Origin: Veillonella sp. CHU740
GTDB taxonomy: Bacteria; Bacillota; Negativicutes; Veillonellales; Veillonellaceae
Length of the DNA stretch: 64,000 bases
Reading direction: 5' to 3'
Assembly: GCF_003992055.1 (NCBI RefSeq)
Contig: NZ_RQVD01000005.1
Span: forward strand, 1 to 64,000
The position numbers were made by a program, and so were the translations under genes. The number at the start of each line of letters is the position of its first letter. The stretch's first letter is position 1. Below, one piece after another: positions 35,287-43,738 of the stretch. The notes under the pieces are model-generated. The model was not told the DNA's origin. It saw only the letters and a list, made by a program, of their open reading frames with translations, and made no database searches.

Positions 35287-35913
35287 TTACTCACCAGCTG
35301 GAATAGGGGCTAGTTCAACAGATTGGATCACCACAGGTTCTTTCGGAGCATCACGTTTATCTCTTGGCACTCGGCTAATCGCCTCTACTACATCCATCCC
35401 TTGTACTACAGTACCGAAGATCGTATGCTTATTATCCAACCACGGTGTAGGAGCTACGGTAATAAAAAACTGTGCATTTCCCGTATTAGGACCAGCATTT
35501 GCCATGGCTAGCACGCCCATTTTATTAAAGTGCAAATCATTACTCACTTCATCCGGTATGTTGTACCCTGGTCCCCCTTTTTTATTGTCTCCCCCTTGGA
35601 TCATAAATCCATCGATGACACGGTGAAAGGTTAAGTTATTATAATACCCTTGTTCAATTAAGCTTTTAAAATTTTTCACTGTAATAGGAGCTTTGCTACC
35701 AAATAGGCGTACTTTGATATCACCTTTATTCGTATGCAAAACAGCATACTCATCAGCAATTGGTGTAGCATCAAACTTTGGCATCTTAGCTTCTACCTTT
35801 ACATCTTTCGTCACATCTGATTTTGCTTGCTCAGCTGCATCAGTCCCACAAGCAGCGGTCACCACTAACGTGGCCCCTAAGACAGCACTTAGCAAGATAC
35901 GTTGTATATTCAT
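35287..35913 (-). CDS. Cyclophilin-type peptidyl-prolyl isomerase, lipoprotein
   Basis: 208 aa. Signal peptide with lipobox TAAC around residues 19-22, so anchored to the cell envelope. A short linker is followed by a cyclophilin domain: FHRVIDGFMIQGGD, GPNTGNAQFFITVAPTPWLD and the KHTIFGTVVQGMDVVEAI end. The catalytic Arg of FHRV and the QGGD loop are present. Assists folding of exported proteins. First gene of a run with GIY-YIG, DUF1934, argS and pyrG. Confidence 0.93.
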   Translation of the reverse strand: MNIQRILLSAVLGATLVVTAACGTDAAEQAKSDVTKDVKVEAKMPKFDATPIADEYAVLHTNKGDIKVRLFGSKAPITVKNFKSLIEQGYYNNLTFHRVIDGFMIQGGDNKKGGPGYNIPDEVSNDLHFNKMGVLAMANAGPNTGNAQFFITVAPTPWLDNKHTIFGTVVQGMDVVEAISRVPRDKRDAPKEPVVIQSVELAPIPAGE

Positions 35914-35930
35914 TAGTTGTCTCCATTTCT

Positions 35931-35970
35931 AAAATAAAAACCACCGTTAGATGAAACCTCTAACGGCGGT
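35931..35970 (-). terminator. Terminator downstream of the flavin-oxidase-like gene
   Basis: ACCACCGTTAGA (35940-35951) and TCTAACGGCGGT (35959-35970), with TTTTTATTTT following on the minus strand. It separates the gene at 36020 from the cyclophilin gene. Confidence 0.85.
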
Positions 35971-36019
35971 CTTTACTTATTGTATCATACTTGGAGCAGA
36001 TGTGCAAAACGAATCTACC

Positions 36020-36514
36020 TTATCTCGCTAAGACTTGGCGAATAAAATAGCCACGTTCTCGCAAAGAACCATTCAAGTAAACAATCGTATTCGATTTTAC
36101 ACGGATCAAGTACAATGCATCATTACGTTCTAATAATTTTTCCATACCAATCTCGTGTAGCACTTTCGCATAGTCTTCATCATCAGGACCTAGCACAGTT
36201 GCCACACCTTGAATCTGAACACTTTTTGCCGTACCTGGACCCTCATAAGGATCAAACACAGTAAGTGATACATTTTTATCCTCTTCTAAGTGAAAGAACT
36301 TCTCACCACCTTCAGAAAAAATATCAATGTATCCACCATGTACAGTATACGATAAAGGAGTGCAACGTACACCTGTTTCACTATGTGTCGCTAACGCACA
36401 AGTATGATGTGCTTTCAAAAAGTCAACAATCTCAACATGCAATTCACGTGGGTCCATCTTTCTTGCAGTTGTATCCTTCTCTGTCCAAAAAGAAGCTGCC
36501 ACTTTATAATCCAT
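36020..36514 (-). CDS. Pyridoxamine 5'-phosphate oxidase-family FMN-binding protein
   Basis: 164 aa, split-barrel flavin-binding fold. The start MDYKVAASFWTEKD is chosen for its AAGGAG site. Features: HHTCALATHSETGVRCTPLSY (residues about 35-55, first strands, quoted here as CALATHSETGVRCTPL), KFFHLEEDKNVSLTVFDPY and a KSVQIQGVATVLG strand. Members reduce or bind flavin, heme or F420; which one cannot be read here. Monocistronic with its own terminator. Confidence 0.78.
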   Translation of the reverse strand: MDYKVAASFWTEKDTTARKMDPRELHVEIVDFLKAHHTCALATHSETGVRCTPLSYTVHGGYIDIFSEGGEKFFHLEEDKNVSLTVFDPYEGPGTAKSVQIQGVATVLGPDDEDYAKVLHEIGMEKLLERNDALYLIRVKSNTIVYLNGSLRERGYFIRQVLAR

Positions 36515-36538
36515 GAGTTCTCCTTTCAACCCCTGCAC

Positions 36539-36772
36539 GAACTTACCTCATTCTATTATAGCACTAACAGGTATATCCATTTCAAGTACCTCAGAATAAA
36601 TTTTGAAAATTATTCTTAATAAGCTGTACTCCACCAAAGTAAATTCGATACTTTCGAAGCAAACTAAGCAAAGTGCAAGTTTGCAAACGATACCACCACC
36701 CCATCCTGAGGAACGCAGTTACGAGTAGTAGCCTTGTGGTGTTCCGTAACTACCTAAATTACGCAAACGCAA
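36539..36772 (-). other. Possible structured 5' leader of the flavin-oxidase-like gene
   Basis: No coding frame with a ribosome binding site. Complementary segments CACCAC/GTGGTG, GGAAC/GTTCC and GTTAC/GTAAC between 36694 and 36750 occur in interleaved order, allowing alternative or pseudoknotted pairings. No known riboswitch consensus seen. Confidence 0.3.
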
Positions 36773-36840
36773 AAGACCGCAACATGCTCCTGAACAAACC
36801 TACCATAGGATCAGTTTGAGAAGGAGTATGTTGCGGTCTT
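36765..36840 (-). terminator. Long-hairpin terminator of the ECF operon
   Basis: Arms 36773-36790 and 36823-36840 form an 18-bp stem with one wobble. The interior loop sequence matches that of the leu terminator at 25182-25240. On the minus strand TTTTGCG follows. Confidence 0.75.
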
Positions 36841-36842
36841 CC

Positions 36843-36990
36843 CTTGCTCTATTTAGTTACAAACGCTACAGGCTACATAACATAATAAGTAACGACCCTA
36901 CCGTAGGATCAGTTTGTGGAGGAATATGTCGTTCTCTTCCCTTTGCTTGATTTAATTAAGAATGCCACAGGCTACATAGCATTACAAGTG
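36843..36990 (-). repeat. Tandem duplication of about 100 bp at the 3' end of ecfT
   Basis: The block starting TTGCTCTATTTAGTTACAAA (36844) with GCTACAGGCTACATAACAT is repeated at about 36943-36990 as TTGCTTGATTTAATTAAGAA and GCCACAGGCTACATAGCAT. A truncated long-hairpin copy (36891-36933) lies between them. The second unit merges into the ecfT stop region. Confidence 0.65.
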
Positions 36991-37647
36991 ACGAATTACG
37001 AGATACGTCACTCCCAACATAACAAAGAACGCCAAATAATCTATTTCACGAAGGCTCACTTTGCGCATAAATGTATGTTGTTGATTTCCAAATCCTCTAA
37101 GCTCCAAGGACAACGCCATTGTTTCAGATCTTCCTAAAGATTTCAGCATCAATGGCTGGATAACTGTCATATAGGATTTAATTTTAGTAATCCAGTTGCC
37201 CTCCAAAGACATACCTCGACACGCTTGTGCTTCTTGCACGGCTTTACTTTCACGTAAAAAGTCTGGAACAAAGCGTAGGGCCGCTGTAAACATAAACGCA
37301 TAGGCATACGGGATGCGGCATTGTTGTACAAGAGCCACTGTCAAATCCTGTGTTTTTGTAGTTACAATGAGCATCATAAAAATCGTAGTCATCGTCAACA
37401 TGCGCAATGCTGTCACAATCGCAGAATCCATAGACCAGCTACCCAAATACTGTACGATACCTAAAAAGGCAGAAAATCCGATCAAAGCAAATAAAGCTTT
37501 CCATTGACGGAATAGAATGCCACCGATAAGCATCAATAGCAACTCTACACCGAATAATGCTAAGAGTAATTCTGGAGTTTTCATAGCAATCGCTAAGATG
37601 GACACGAAGATAGTAGCCCAAATTTTTGTTAATGGTACAAATGTCAT
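36982..37647 (-). CDS. ecfT: ECF transporter transmembrane subunit EcfT (CbiQ-like)
   Basis: 221 aa membrane protein with about five helices. It has the two cytoplasmic coupling motifs ACRGMS and ELRGFG expected of EcfT/CbiQ (A-R-G type). Couples two ATPases to a substrate-binding S component. Downstream of an ATPase gene and an S-ATPase fusion, giving a complete energy-coupling factor importer: fused S-A, A', T. The substrate is a vitamin or metal ion by family; not determinable here. Confidence 0.85.
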   Translation of the reverse strand: MTFVPLTKIWATIFVSILAIAMKTPELLLALFGVELLLMLIGGILFRQWKALFALIGFSAFLGIVQYLGSWSMDSAIVTALRMLTMTTIFMMLIVTTKTQDLTVALVQQCRIPYAYAFMFTAALRFVPDFLRESKAVQEAQACRGMSLEGNWITKIKSYMTVIQPLMLKSLGRSETMALSLELRGFGNQQHTFMRKVSLREIDYLAFFVMLGVTYLVIRHL

Positions 37648-37657
37648 CGGTCTCCTC

Positions 37658-38464
37658 CTAACCTTTCACATACTCTGCATAACGCAATTCAAATTCTTTC
37701 ATCGATTTACAATACCCTAGGCCTGGTACTGTTTCACTAAGCACCACGCTCGGTGGTTTCGTCAATCCCAGTTCCAATAAATCTTCACGGGTTGTAAATA
37801 GCTCTTCTGGTGAACCATCAAAGGCTTTTGTTCCATACCCCATAATGATCACGCGGGTGGAATATTCTGCCATAATTTCCATGTCATGTGTAATTAATAG
37901 TATGGTCAATCCTTGTTGTTGCAACTCTTGTAACAATGCCAACAATCCTTTTGTTTCTGTTCCATCTTGACCGCTCGTAGGCTCATCAAGAATCAACAAT
38001 TTCGATTGCATCGCCAAGGCGGAAGCGATAGCTACCCGTTGCTTTTCTCCGCGGCGTAAGCCTAATGGATAGGATTCTGCTAAATGGGAAATGCCTACTC
38101 GGTCTAACGCATCTTTTACAATACTTCGTACAGTTTCTTTATCATATCCTAATTGTTCTGGTCCAAATGCTACTTCTTCTGCCACAGTTTGACGGAACAT
38201 TTGACGATCTGGTTGTTGGAATACATAGCCGATAAAACGTCCTCTTTCAGAGGTAGGCATATTCGTAATATCTTTCCCATCATAGGAAATCTTACCTTCT
38301 GCAGGTGTTTCCAATCCAACTAATAAACGAGTCACTGTGGTTTTACCACAACCATTACGGCCACCTAATGTGATGAACTCTCCATCTCCTATGGTGAAAG
38401 TCACATCTTTCATAATGTCTTGTCCTGGTACATAGGAAAAGCGCAAATTTTCAACTGTTAACAT
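37658..38464 (-). CDS. ecfA: ECF transporter ATP-binding protein
   Basis: 268 aa ATPase. Walker A GGRNGCGKTT (residues 34-43), Q-loop FQQPDRQM, signature LRRGEKQRVAIASAL (LSGGQ replaced by LRRGE), Walker B LLILDEPTSGQD. QQPDRQMF and VAEEVAFGPE are typical of EcfA proteins. It lies 1 bp after the stop of the fused S-A gene and 10 bp before ecfT. The altered signature suggests the second, fused ATPase supplies the canonical LSGGQ. Confidence 0.88.
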   Translation of the reverse strand: MLTVENLRFSYVPGQDIMKDVTFTIGDGEFITLGGRNGCGKTTVTRLLVGLETPAEGKISYDGKDITNMPTSERGRFIGYVFQQPDRQMFRQTVAEEVAFGPEQLGYDKETVRSIVKDALDRVGISHLAESYPLGLRRGEKQRVAIASALAMQSKLLILDEPTSGQDGTETKGLLALLQELQQQGLTILLITHDMEIMAEYSTRVIIMGYGTKAFDGSPEELFTTREDLLELGLTKPPSVVLSETVPGLGYCKSMKEFELRYAEYVKG

Positions 38465-38465
38465 A

Positions 38466-39932
38466 TTAGCGTTCTCCTTTCATAAGACTAGACTGAGTAG
38501 ATGTTAAGGATAACCAAGGTGTGTCTAAGGCAATTTCTTTCGCTGCTAAAGATTTATAGGTCACAAATAAAGATGGTAATGCATCTACGTATGTATTTGT
38601 ATCATACATATATGACAATACGTCTTCTACAGAACTATCAATTTTCAATGTTCCACCATCGACTAATACCATACGATTTGCATATGGTAATACGGCATGT
38701 AAATCGTGGTCGATAACCACCACTGTAATACCATGGTCACGATTCAAGGACCCCACTAAGCGATACAACTCTTCTGTGCCTTCTGGATCTAAAGAGCTAG
38801 TAGGTTCATCTAAGACCAAAATAGATGGGTTGACAGCTAACACTGAAGCAATCGCTAACCGTTGACGTTGTCCGCCAGACAAGCTATATACATTACGATC
38901 TTCTAAACCTGTTAATCCCACTTGATCCAATACGATAGCCGTACGTTCTTGGATAGCTTCCGCTGTATAGCCACGATTTTCGAGGGCAAAGGCTACTTCT
39001 TCTGCCACCGTCATGGTCACTAATTGTGTATCATAGTCAGCCAAGACAATGCCAATATCATCTGCCACATCTGGAATCTCTAATTGTGTCACCGCTTTAC
39101 CATTGATGAATACCATCCCTTCCATGGTGCCACCATAGAATTTAGGCACTGCCCCCGCCATAGCCATACAGATAGTAGATTTACCACATCCGGCTGGTCC
39201 TGTCACAACTAGGAAATCACCTTCATGTACCACTAAGTTAATATCTTTCACAGCATATTCGCTTTGATTGCCATAGCGAAAACTCATATGCTCAATGACG
39301 ATAGGCGCTTTTACAGAAGGTACAATGCGCAAATCACTATGGTCACTGCTATCTGTCAATTGCTGCCCCTTTGCTGTTTGACGAGCTAACAATTTTTGCG
39401 CTGGAATGTACAAGAACGGCGCTACAACAGCATTACAAAGGGCTACCATCAATACCAATGGCCACATCGCATTCCAGTATACATTGCTAGGCAAACCTAA
39501 GATTAAATATAAGCATGTGATGAAAGCCCCACCAGAGGCAACGGTACTAACAAAAGCACTTAGAATTGGCATCAAATTGAGCTTACCAATTTTTAAATTG
39601 CACATATAATGCACCAATACAGCACATGTGAAAGCTCCCAATGGTTCACTCACAAGGTTGCCATATGGCAATGCCGATTTTGACGTGAATACATTAATCA
39701 AGGCTGCTACCAAACCAATGCCTAAACTTTGTCGAAGGGTTGGGCGCGTTAAGTTAATCGCCACGCAATACGTAGCAATGGTCCAGTTTGGCGTGACCCC
39801 TGCCACACTTGGCGATACTGCATGCAAAATCGTTCCCAACGCTAGCATGATAGTACTCACCGTTATCCAACGAAACTGACCACCCTGTACATGGGTATAA
39901 CTCAGTTTCGACACATCTTTGATTTCTTTCAT
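38466..39932 (-). CDS. ECF importer fusion: S component plus ATP-binding domain
   Basis: 488 aa. The start MKEIKDVSKLSYTHV is chosen for GGGAGG at 5-nt spacing. Residues about 20-185 form a multi-helix membrane domain resembling an ECF S component (LALGTILHAVSPSVAGVTPN, KSALPYGNLVSEPLGA). After a linker, residues 210-460 form an ABC ATPase with GPAGCGKST, LSGGQRQRLAIASVL and ILVLDEPTSSLD. S and A subunits are usually separate proteins, so this fusion is unusual. First gene of the operon. Substrate unknown. Confidence 0.8.
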   Translation of the reverse strand: MKEIKDVSKLSYTHVQGGQFRWITVSTIMLALGTILHAVSPSVAGVTPNWTIATYCVAINLTRPTLRQSLGIGLVAALINVFTSKSALPYGNLVSEPLGAFTCAVLVHYMCNLKIGKLNLMPILSAFVSTVASGGAFITCLYLILGLPSNVYWNAMWPLVLMVALCNAVVAPFLYIPAQKLLARQTAKGQQLTDSSDHSDLRIVPSVKAPIVIEHMSFRYGNQSEYAVKDINLVVHEGDFLVVTGPAGCGKSTICMAMAGAVPKFYGGTMEGMVFINGKAVTQLEIPDVADDIGIVLADYDTQLVTMTVAEEVAFALENRGYTAEAIQERTAIVLDQVGLTGLEDRNVYSLSGGQRQRLAIASVLAVNPSILVLDEPTSSLDPEGTEELYRLVGSLNRDHGITVVVIDHDLHAVLPYANRMVLVDGGTLKIDSSVEDVLSYMYDTNTYVDALPSLFVTYKSLAAKEIALDTPWLSLTSTQSSLMKGER

Positions 39933-40124
39933 TCGTTCCTCCCTATCATCTTCTATATCACTTGTATCGTATATTCTAAAATACAATTATACTATTTTTT
40001 TATAATTCATGCTATTACTAACCCCAACATTTACATTCACTTCCTGTAAGGATTCTTACGATTCACCCTATCACTAAGGCAAATTTTATGTAGATGCAAT
40101 TGGGTTAAAGCCATACAACACAAA

Positions 40125-40168
40125 AAAACCGCAACACTTTCTCCACTGAGAAACTATTGCGGTCTTTT
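40125..40168 (-). terminator. Terminator of the second peptide/nickel-type ABC operon
   Basis: CCGCAACACTTTCTC (40130-40144) and GAGAAACTATTGCGG (40149-40163); 15-bp stem, then TTTTTTT on the minus strand. Confidence 0.85.
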
Positions 40169-40189
40169 TTATGTCATGGTCACAGCCAT

Positions 40190-40939
40190 TTACCCACGGC
40201 TAGCTGCCAATAATTGTTTTGTATACGGATGCGTTGCCAATCCCAAGTCTTTTGATGCCAAGGTCTCGACGATAGCACCGTCTTTCATCACAATAATCCG
40301 ATCGGTAAGCGCTTGTAAAACGCCTAGGTCATGGCTGACGAACACATAGGTAAACGGTTGCTCTTCGTAAACGTTTTGAATCAGTTCGATAACCCGCGCT
40401 TGATTGCACACATCGAGGGCACTCGTCGGCTCATCAAATAAGACAAGCTCAGCGCCGACTGCCATCATGCGGGCTAAAGCCAATCGCTGTAACTGGCCTC
40501 CGCTCAATTCATGGCGGTATTTCTTCCACACCGATGTATCTAATCCTACCTTTGAAAGCCACCATTCACAGCGCTCTTTCGCCTCTTGTTTTGTGCCTAT
40601 CCCAAAATTCACGCAAGGCTCTAGCATAAATTCTCCTAATGCCATACGAGGGCTAATGCTGTAAAAGGAGTTTTGGAACATCACTTGCAAGGAACGATAA
40701 AGTTCTCTTTCATTTCCTTTCCATTGAGTGGTAGATTTTCCAAACAAAGAAAGGTTCCCCGAAGTTGGCTCTTCTTGCAAGGACAGCAATCGCAATAAGG
40801 TACTTTTACCAGATCCACTGCCACCGGCAATACCGATGCGCTCTCGTTCTTGCACGGACAAACTCACATCTTGCAGTGCTGTCACCGTTTCACCTTTGCG
40901 GGTATATAGTTTACTGACGCCTTGAACTTCTAGTATCAT
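40190..40939 (-). CDS. ABC importer ATP-binding protein, DppF/NikE type (system 2)
   Basis: 249 aa. Walker A GGSGSGKST near residues 38-46, Q-loop FQNSFYSISPRM, signature LSGGQLQRLALARMM, Walker B LVLFDEPTSALD, and the C-terminal HPYTKQLLAA motif. It shares a 4-bp ATGA overlap with the paired ATPase upstream. Last gene of the system 2 operon. GC content appears higher than in neighbouring genes. Confidence 0.9.
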   Translation of the reverse strand: MILEVQGVSKLYTRKGETVTALQDVSLSVQERERIGIAGGSGSGKSTLLRLLSLQEEPTSGNLSLFGKSTTQWKGNERELYRSLQVMFQNSFYSISPRMALGEFMLEPCVNFGIGTKQEAKERCEWWLSKVGLDTSVWKKYRHELSGGQLQRLALARMMAVGAELVLFDEPTSALDVCNQARVIELIQNVYEEQPFTYVFVSHDLGVLQALTDRIIVMKDGAIVETLASKDLGLATHPYTKQLLAASRG

Positions 40940-41706
40940 ACTTTCACCTCCTGCAAGGACTGTAAAAGTAATTTCGTATATTCATGTTGCGGATTCGATA
41001 AGACCTCCTCTGTCTTGCCGATTTCCACTAACACACCTTCATGCATAATGCCCACCCGATCCGCCAATCTACGGGCTATCTGAATATTGTGTGTGATAAA
41101 CAGCAACGTATTCTGCAACCGCTGTTGCACCTCTTCTAGGACTTTCACAATATCCTGTTGCACCAATACATCAAGAGCGCTAGTCGGTTCATCTGCAATC
41201 AGTAGTTGTGGATGTATGAGTAAACTCATAACGATGGCCACACGTTGTTGCATGCCCCCACTCAATTGAAATGGATAGGACTCAAGTAATGCCTTTCCTC
41301 GTGGTAAGGAAACAGCCTCTAGGAGGTTCAAAATATCGCCTTCATCGTAGGCCTTTCCATGGGAGGCTAAGATTACTTTCATCTGCTCTCCAATGCGTTT
41401 GAATGGGTTTAAATAATTACCTGGATTTTGATAAATCATGGCTATATGTACACCACGTACATCTTGCCATTCCTTAGGTCCATAAGTGAGCAAGTTATCT
41501 CCCCCATAGTGGATGGCTCCCGTTAGGTCTGCTTGTTCTAACAAACCTAAAAAAGCTTTCGCTACAGTAGATTTTCCGGACCCACTTTCACCAATGATGG
41601 CAAAGATTTCATTCTGTTTTAACGTGAAAGATACCTCTTTCACGACCTCTACTCCATCGTAAAAGACGGATAAATTATCTACGCTTACTAAATCTGTATT
41701 AGTCAA
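40936..41706 (-). CDS. ABC importer ATP-binding protein, DppD/NikD type (system 2)
   Basis: 256 aa. Walker A GESGSGKST near residues 38-46, YQNPGNYLNPFKRIG Q-loop, signature LSGGMQQRVAIVMSL, Walker B LLIADEPTSALD. The remnant at 23216-23361 resembles this protein most. Forms the ATPase pair with the overlapping downstream gene. Short C-terminal region compared with peptide-type OppD, closer to NikD. Confidence 0.9.
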   Translation of the reverse strand: MTNTDLVSVDNLSVFYDGVEVVKEVSFTLKQNEIFAIIGESGSGKSTVAKAFLGLLEQADLTGAIHYGGDNLLTYGPKEWQDVRGVHIAMIYQNPGNYLNPFKRIGEQMKVILASHGKAYDEGDILNLLEAVSLPRGKALLESYPFQLSGGMQQRVAIVMSLLIHPQLLIADEPTSALDVLVQQDIVKVLEEVQQRLQNTLLFITHNIQIARRLADRVGIMHEGVLVEIGKTEEVLSNPQHEYTKLLLQSLQEVKV

Positions 41707-41761
41707 TGGTACTATCCTTTGTCATTACATAAGAATCAAATTGGGGCTATTATTTCGCCCT

Positions 41762-42571
41762 TTACACATGCCTACCATCTTGTAAGGCATCACTAATGTA
41801 ATTTAATAACACAACAGTGATAAAAATTGCTAACCCTGGATAGATCAACAGCCAAGGCGCTGTTTGCAAGAAATCTCGAGCATTCAGCAAGATAGCACCC
41901 CATTCTGGTGTAGGCGGTTGTACGCCAATGCCGATCAAGGAAAAGCTTGCCACCGTAATAATCGTGTCCCCCATATGTTGAATGATGACCAACAATAGAG
42001 TTCCTCGAAGATTGGGAATCATGTAGCGACGGATAATGCGCCACAAGGACGCCCCAGACATACGTGCTACAACCACATATTGTGCTTGTTTTTCCAAATT
42101 CACCAAATTCCGCGTAATCTTTGCGTATTCTGCCCAATGAGTTAGACACAGTGAAATAATAATATTTTCCACAGACGGCCCCAATATACCGATGCAGGCA
42201 ATGGCCACGATCATGCTAGGGAACCCTAGTACCATATCGATGCAACGTGATCCCAATTCATCAATATACCAAGGGCTCATACTTAGCAAACCACCGATAC
42301 AAATGCCAATGATACTGCTAATGGCAATGATGGATATGGCTATGAACAACGAATCTTGTCCGCCCCATAATATCCGTGAAAGTACATCACGCCCCAATTG
42401 GTCCGTGCCTAATAAATGCGTTGCACTTATATCTTGTAATCTAGCCCCTAAATTTGTCTCATTAGGGTCAAAGGGAGCTAAGTGAGAACCAAATAGAAAG
42501 AGTCCTATCCAAAGTATAGTCAGTAAAATAGCCCCTAAGAGCACCTTATCTTGTTTCCATATACGAATCAT
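41762..42571 (-). CDS. ABC importer permease, DppC/NikC type (system 2)
   Basis: 269 aa inner-membrane permease. HLLGTDQLGRDVLSRILWG (residues 51-69) is the DppC/NikC N-terminal signature. The coupling loop ARMSGASLWRIIRRYMIPN and the GIGVQPPTPEWG end are present. ATGA overlap with the upstream permease. About six membrane helices. Confidence 0.9.
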   Translation of the reverse strand: MIRIWKQDKVLLGAILLTILWIGLFLFGSHLAPFDPNETNLGARLQDISATHLLGTDQLGRDVLSRILWGGQDSLFIAISIIAISSIIGICIGGLLSMSPWYIDELGSRCIDMVLGFPSMIVAIACIGILGPSVENIIISLCLTHWAEYAKITRNLVNLEKQAQYVVVARMSGASLWRIIRRYMIPNLRGTLLLVIIQHMGDTIITVASFSLIGIGVQPPTPEWGAILLNARDFLQTAPWLLIYPGLAIFITVVLLNYISDALQDGRHV

Positions 42572-43506
42572 GGGCGCCCTCCATATCTTCTTTCAGGATG
42601 AAGTAAGTACATCCATATATCCACCGATGTATTGACCACCACATAGACTAGAGAAATCCATACGATATAACTTTGAATCACAACATAATCACGACTAATA
42701 ATACCATGCACCATGAGTTGGCCCATCCCTTTGACAGAAAATACCGTTTCAATCACTGCAGAACCGCCCAACATAGCCCCGGTCGTAATCCCTAACATGG
42801 ATAACAGCACAAGGCGCACTTGAGGAATAATGTAATCACGATAGATATATACGGTACGTATACCCATCGTTTTTGCTCCTATCACCGGCAACGATGCATA
42901 CGCTTGCACCACTGCATTGCGAACACGACGAATATATAAGCCACAAAACCAAATCGCCAAGGTAATACTCGGCAACACGTAAGCACTTAACCCCTTCGTA
43001 TTTGTCACAGAGAAAATAGGAATCTTCACAGCTAGCGCATATAATAACAACAATCCTACCCAAAATGCTGGTACTGCCAATGCTAGAAAGGATACTATAC
43101 GCACCACATAATCGATCCAAGTATCTTTATAATGCGCTGCCAGTCCTCCTAAACCTATCGATAGGATACTGCCTAAACCAATGGAAACCGCCACCAAGGA
43201 TAAGGTCCTTGGTAAAGCACTTTGCAACAAATCTACAACGGGTACATTCAGGAAGATAGACTGCCCAAAATCTCCATGTAACATTTGCCACAACCAACGA
43301 CCATATTGTATATACCATGGATCATTAAGGCCTAACTCTTGTCGAATTTGTTCCACTAAAGCGGGATCTGGCGTCATACCTTGCAGATAAAACCGTGCCG
43401 ACACTGGATCTACAGAAGACATTTGCATTAAGAGAAACGTTCCCAATGTGACCGCCAATAATACACCTACCATAGATGCCAATTTATATAATAATACCCG
43501 TACCAT
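42568..43506 (-). CDS. ABC importer permease, DppB/NikB type (system 2)
   Basis: 312 aa, first gene of the minus-strand system 2 operon. DPVSARFYLQGMTPDPALVEQ and LGLNDPWYIQYGRWLWQMLHGDFG (quoted in part) are NikB/DppB hallmarks; coupling region GAKTMGIRTVYIYRDYIIPQ. A promoter TTTACA-18-TATACT lies about 35-65 bp upstream, back-to-back with the promoter of the binding-protein gene. Forms the channel with the NikC-type protein. Confidence 0.9.
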   Translation of the reverse strand: MVRVLLYKLASMVGVLLAVTLGTFLLMQMSSVDPVSARFYLQGMTPDPALVEQIRQELGLNDPWYIQYGRWLWQMLHGDFGQSIFLNVPVVDLLQSALPRTLSLVAVSIGLGSILSIGLGGLAAHYKDTWIDYVVRIVSFLALAVPAFWVGLLLLYALAVKIPIFSVTNTKGLSAYVLPSITLAIWFCGLYIRRVRNAVVQAYASLPVIGAKTMGIRTVYIYRDYIIPQVRLVLLSMLGITTGAMLGGSAVIETVFSVKGMGQLMVHGIISRDYVVIQSYIVWISLVYVVVNTSVDIWMYLLHPERRYGGRP

Positions 43507-43541
43507 ATCAATCCACCTTTCTTATACACATTCTCTCTTAA

Positions 43542-43571
43542 AGTATATAGGATAGGGGCTCTCTTTGTAAA
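43542..43571 (-). promoter_or_regulatory. Promoter of ABC operon 2 (permeases and ATPases)
   Basis: TTTACA (43566-43571), 18-bp spacer, TATACT (43542-43547) on the minus strand. Confidence 0.6.
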
Positions 43572-43660
43572 TATAACAATTTAATTTTATTCCTTATGTA
43601 TGATTAAATATATAATTACAAAAGCATTTAGCAACTTATACACTTCCAATATATATCCAT

Positions 43661-43679
43661 TTTTATGAGAATCATTGTC
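43661..43679. promoter_or_regulatory. Fur-like box at the binding-protein promoter
   Basis: TTTTATGAGAATCATTGTC matches the 19-bp Fur consensus at 14 positions (11 of 13 in the right-hand part). It overlaps the -35 box, a position suited to metal-dependent repression. Confidence 0.5.
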
Positions 43680-43703
43680 TTTTATCTAGGAATACAGTAT
43701 ACT
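43675..43703 (+). promoter_or_regulatory. Promoter of the system 2 binding-protein gene
   Basis: TTGTCT (43675-43680), 17-bp spacer, TATACT (43698-43703), about 35 bp before the start codon. Confidence 0.65.
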
Positions 43704-43738
43704 ATAGTTAGTCTTTAGTTTTTTTATAAGGAGGATAT

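Noticed and set aside
36600-36625. GAATAA...TTATTC as a Fur box upstream of the flavin-oxidase-like gene
   Set aside because: Only 6-bp arms and poor match to the 19-bp consensus; AT-rich chance palindrome likely.
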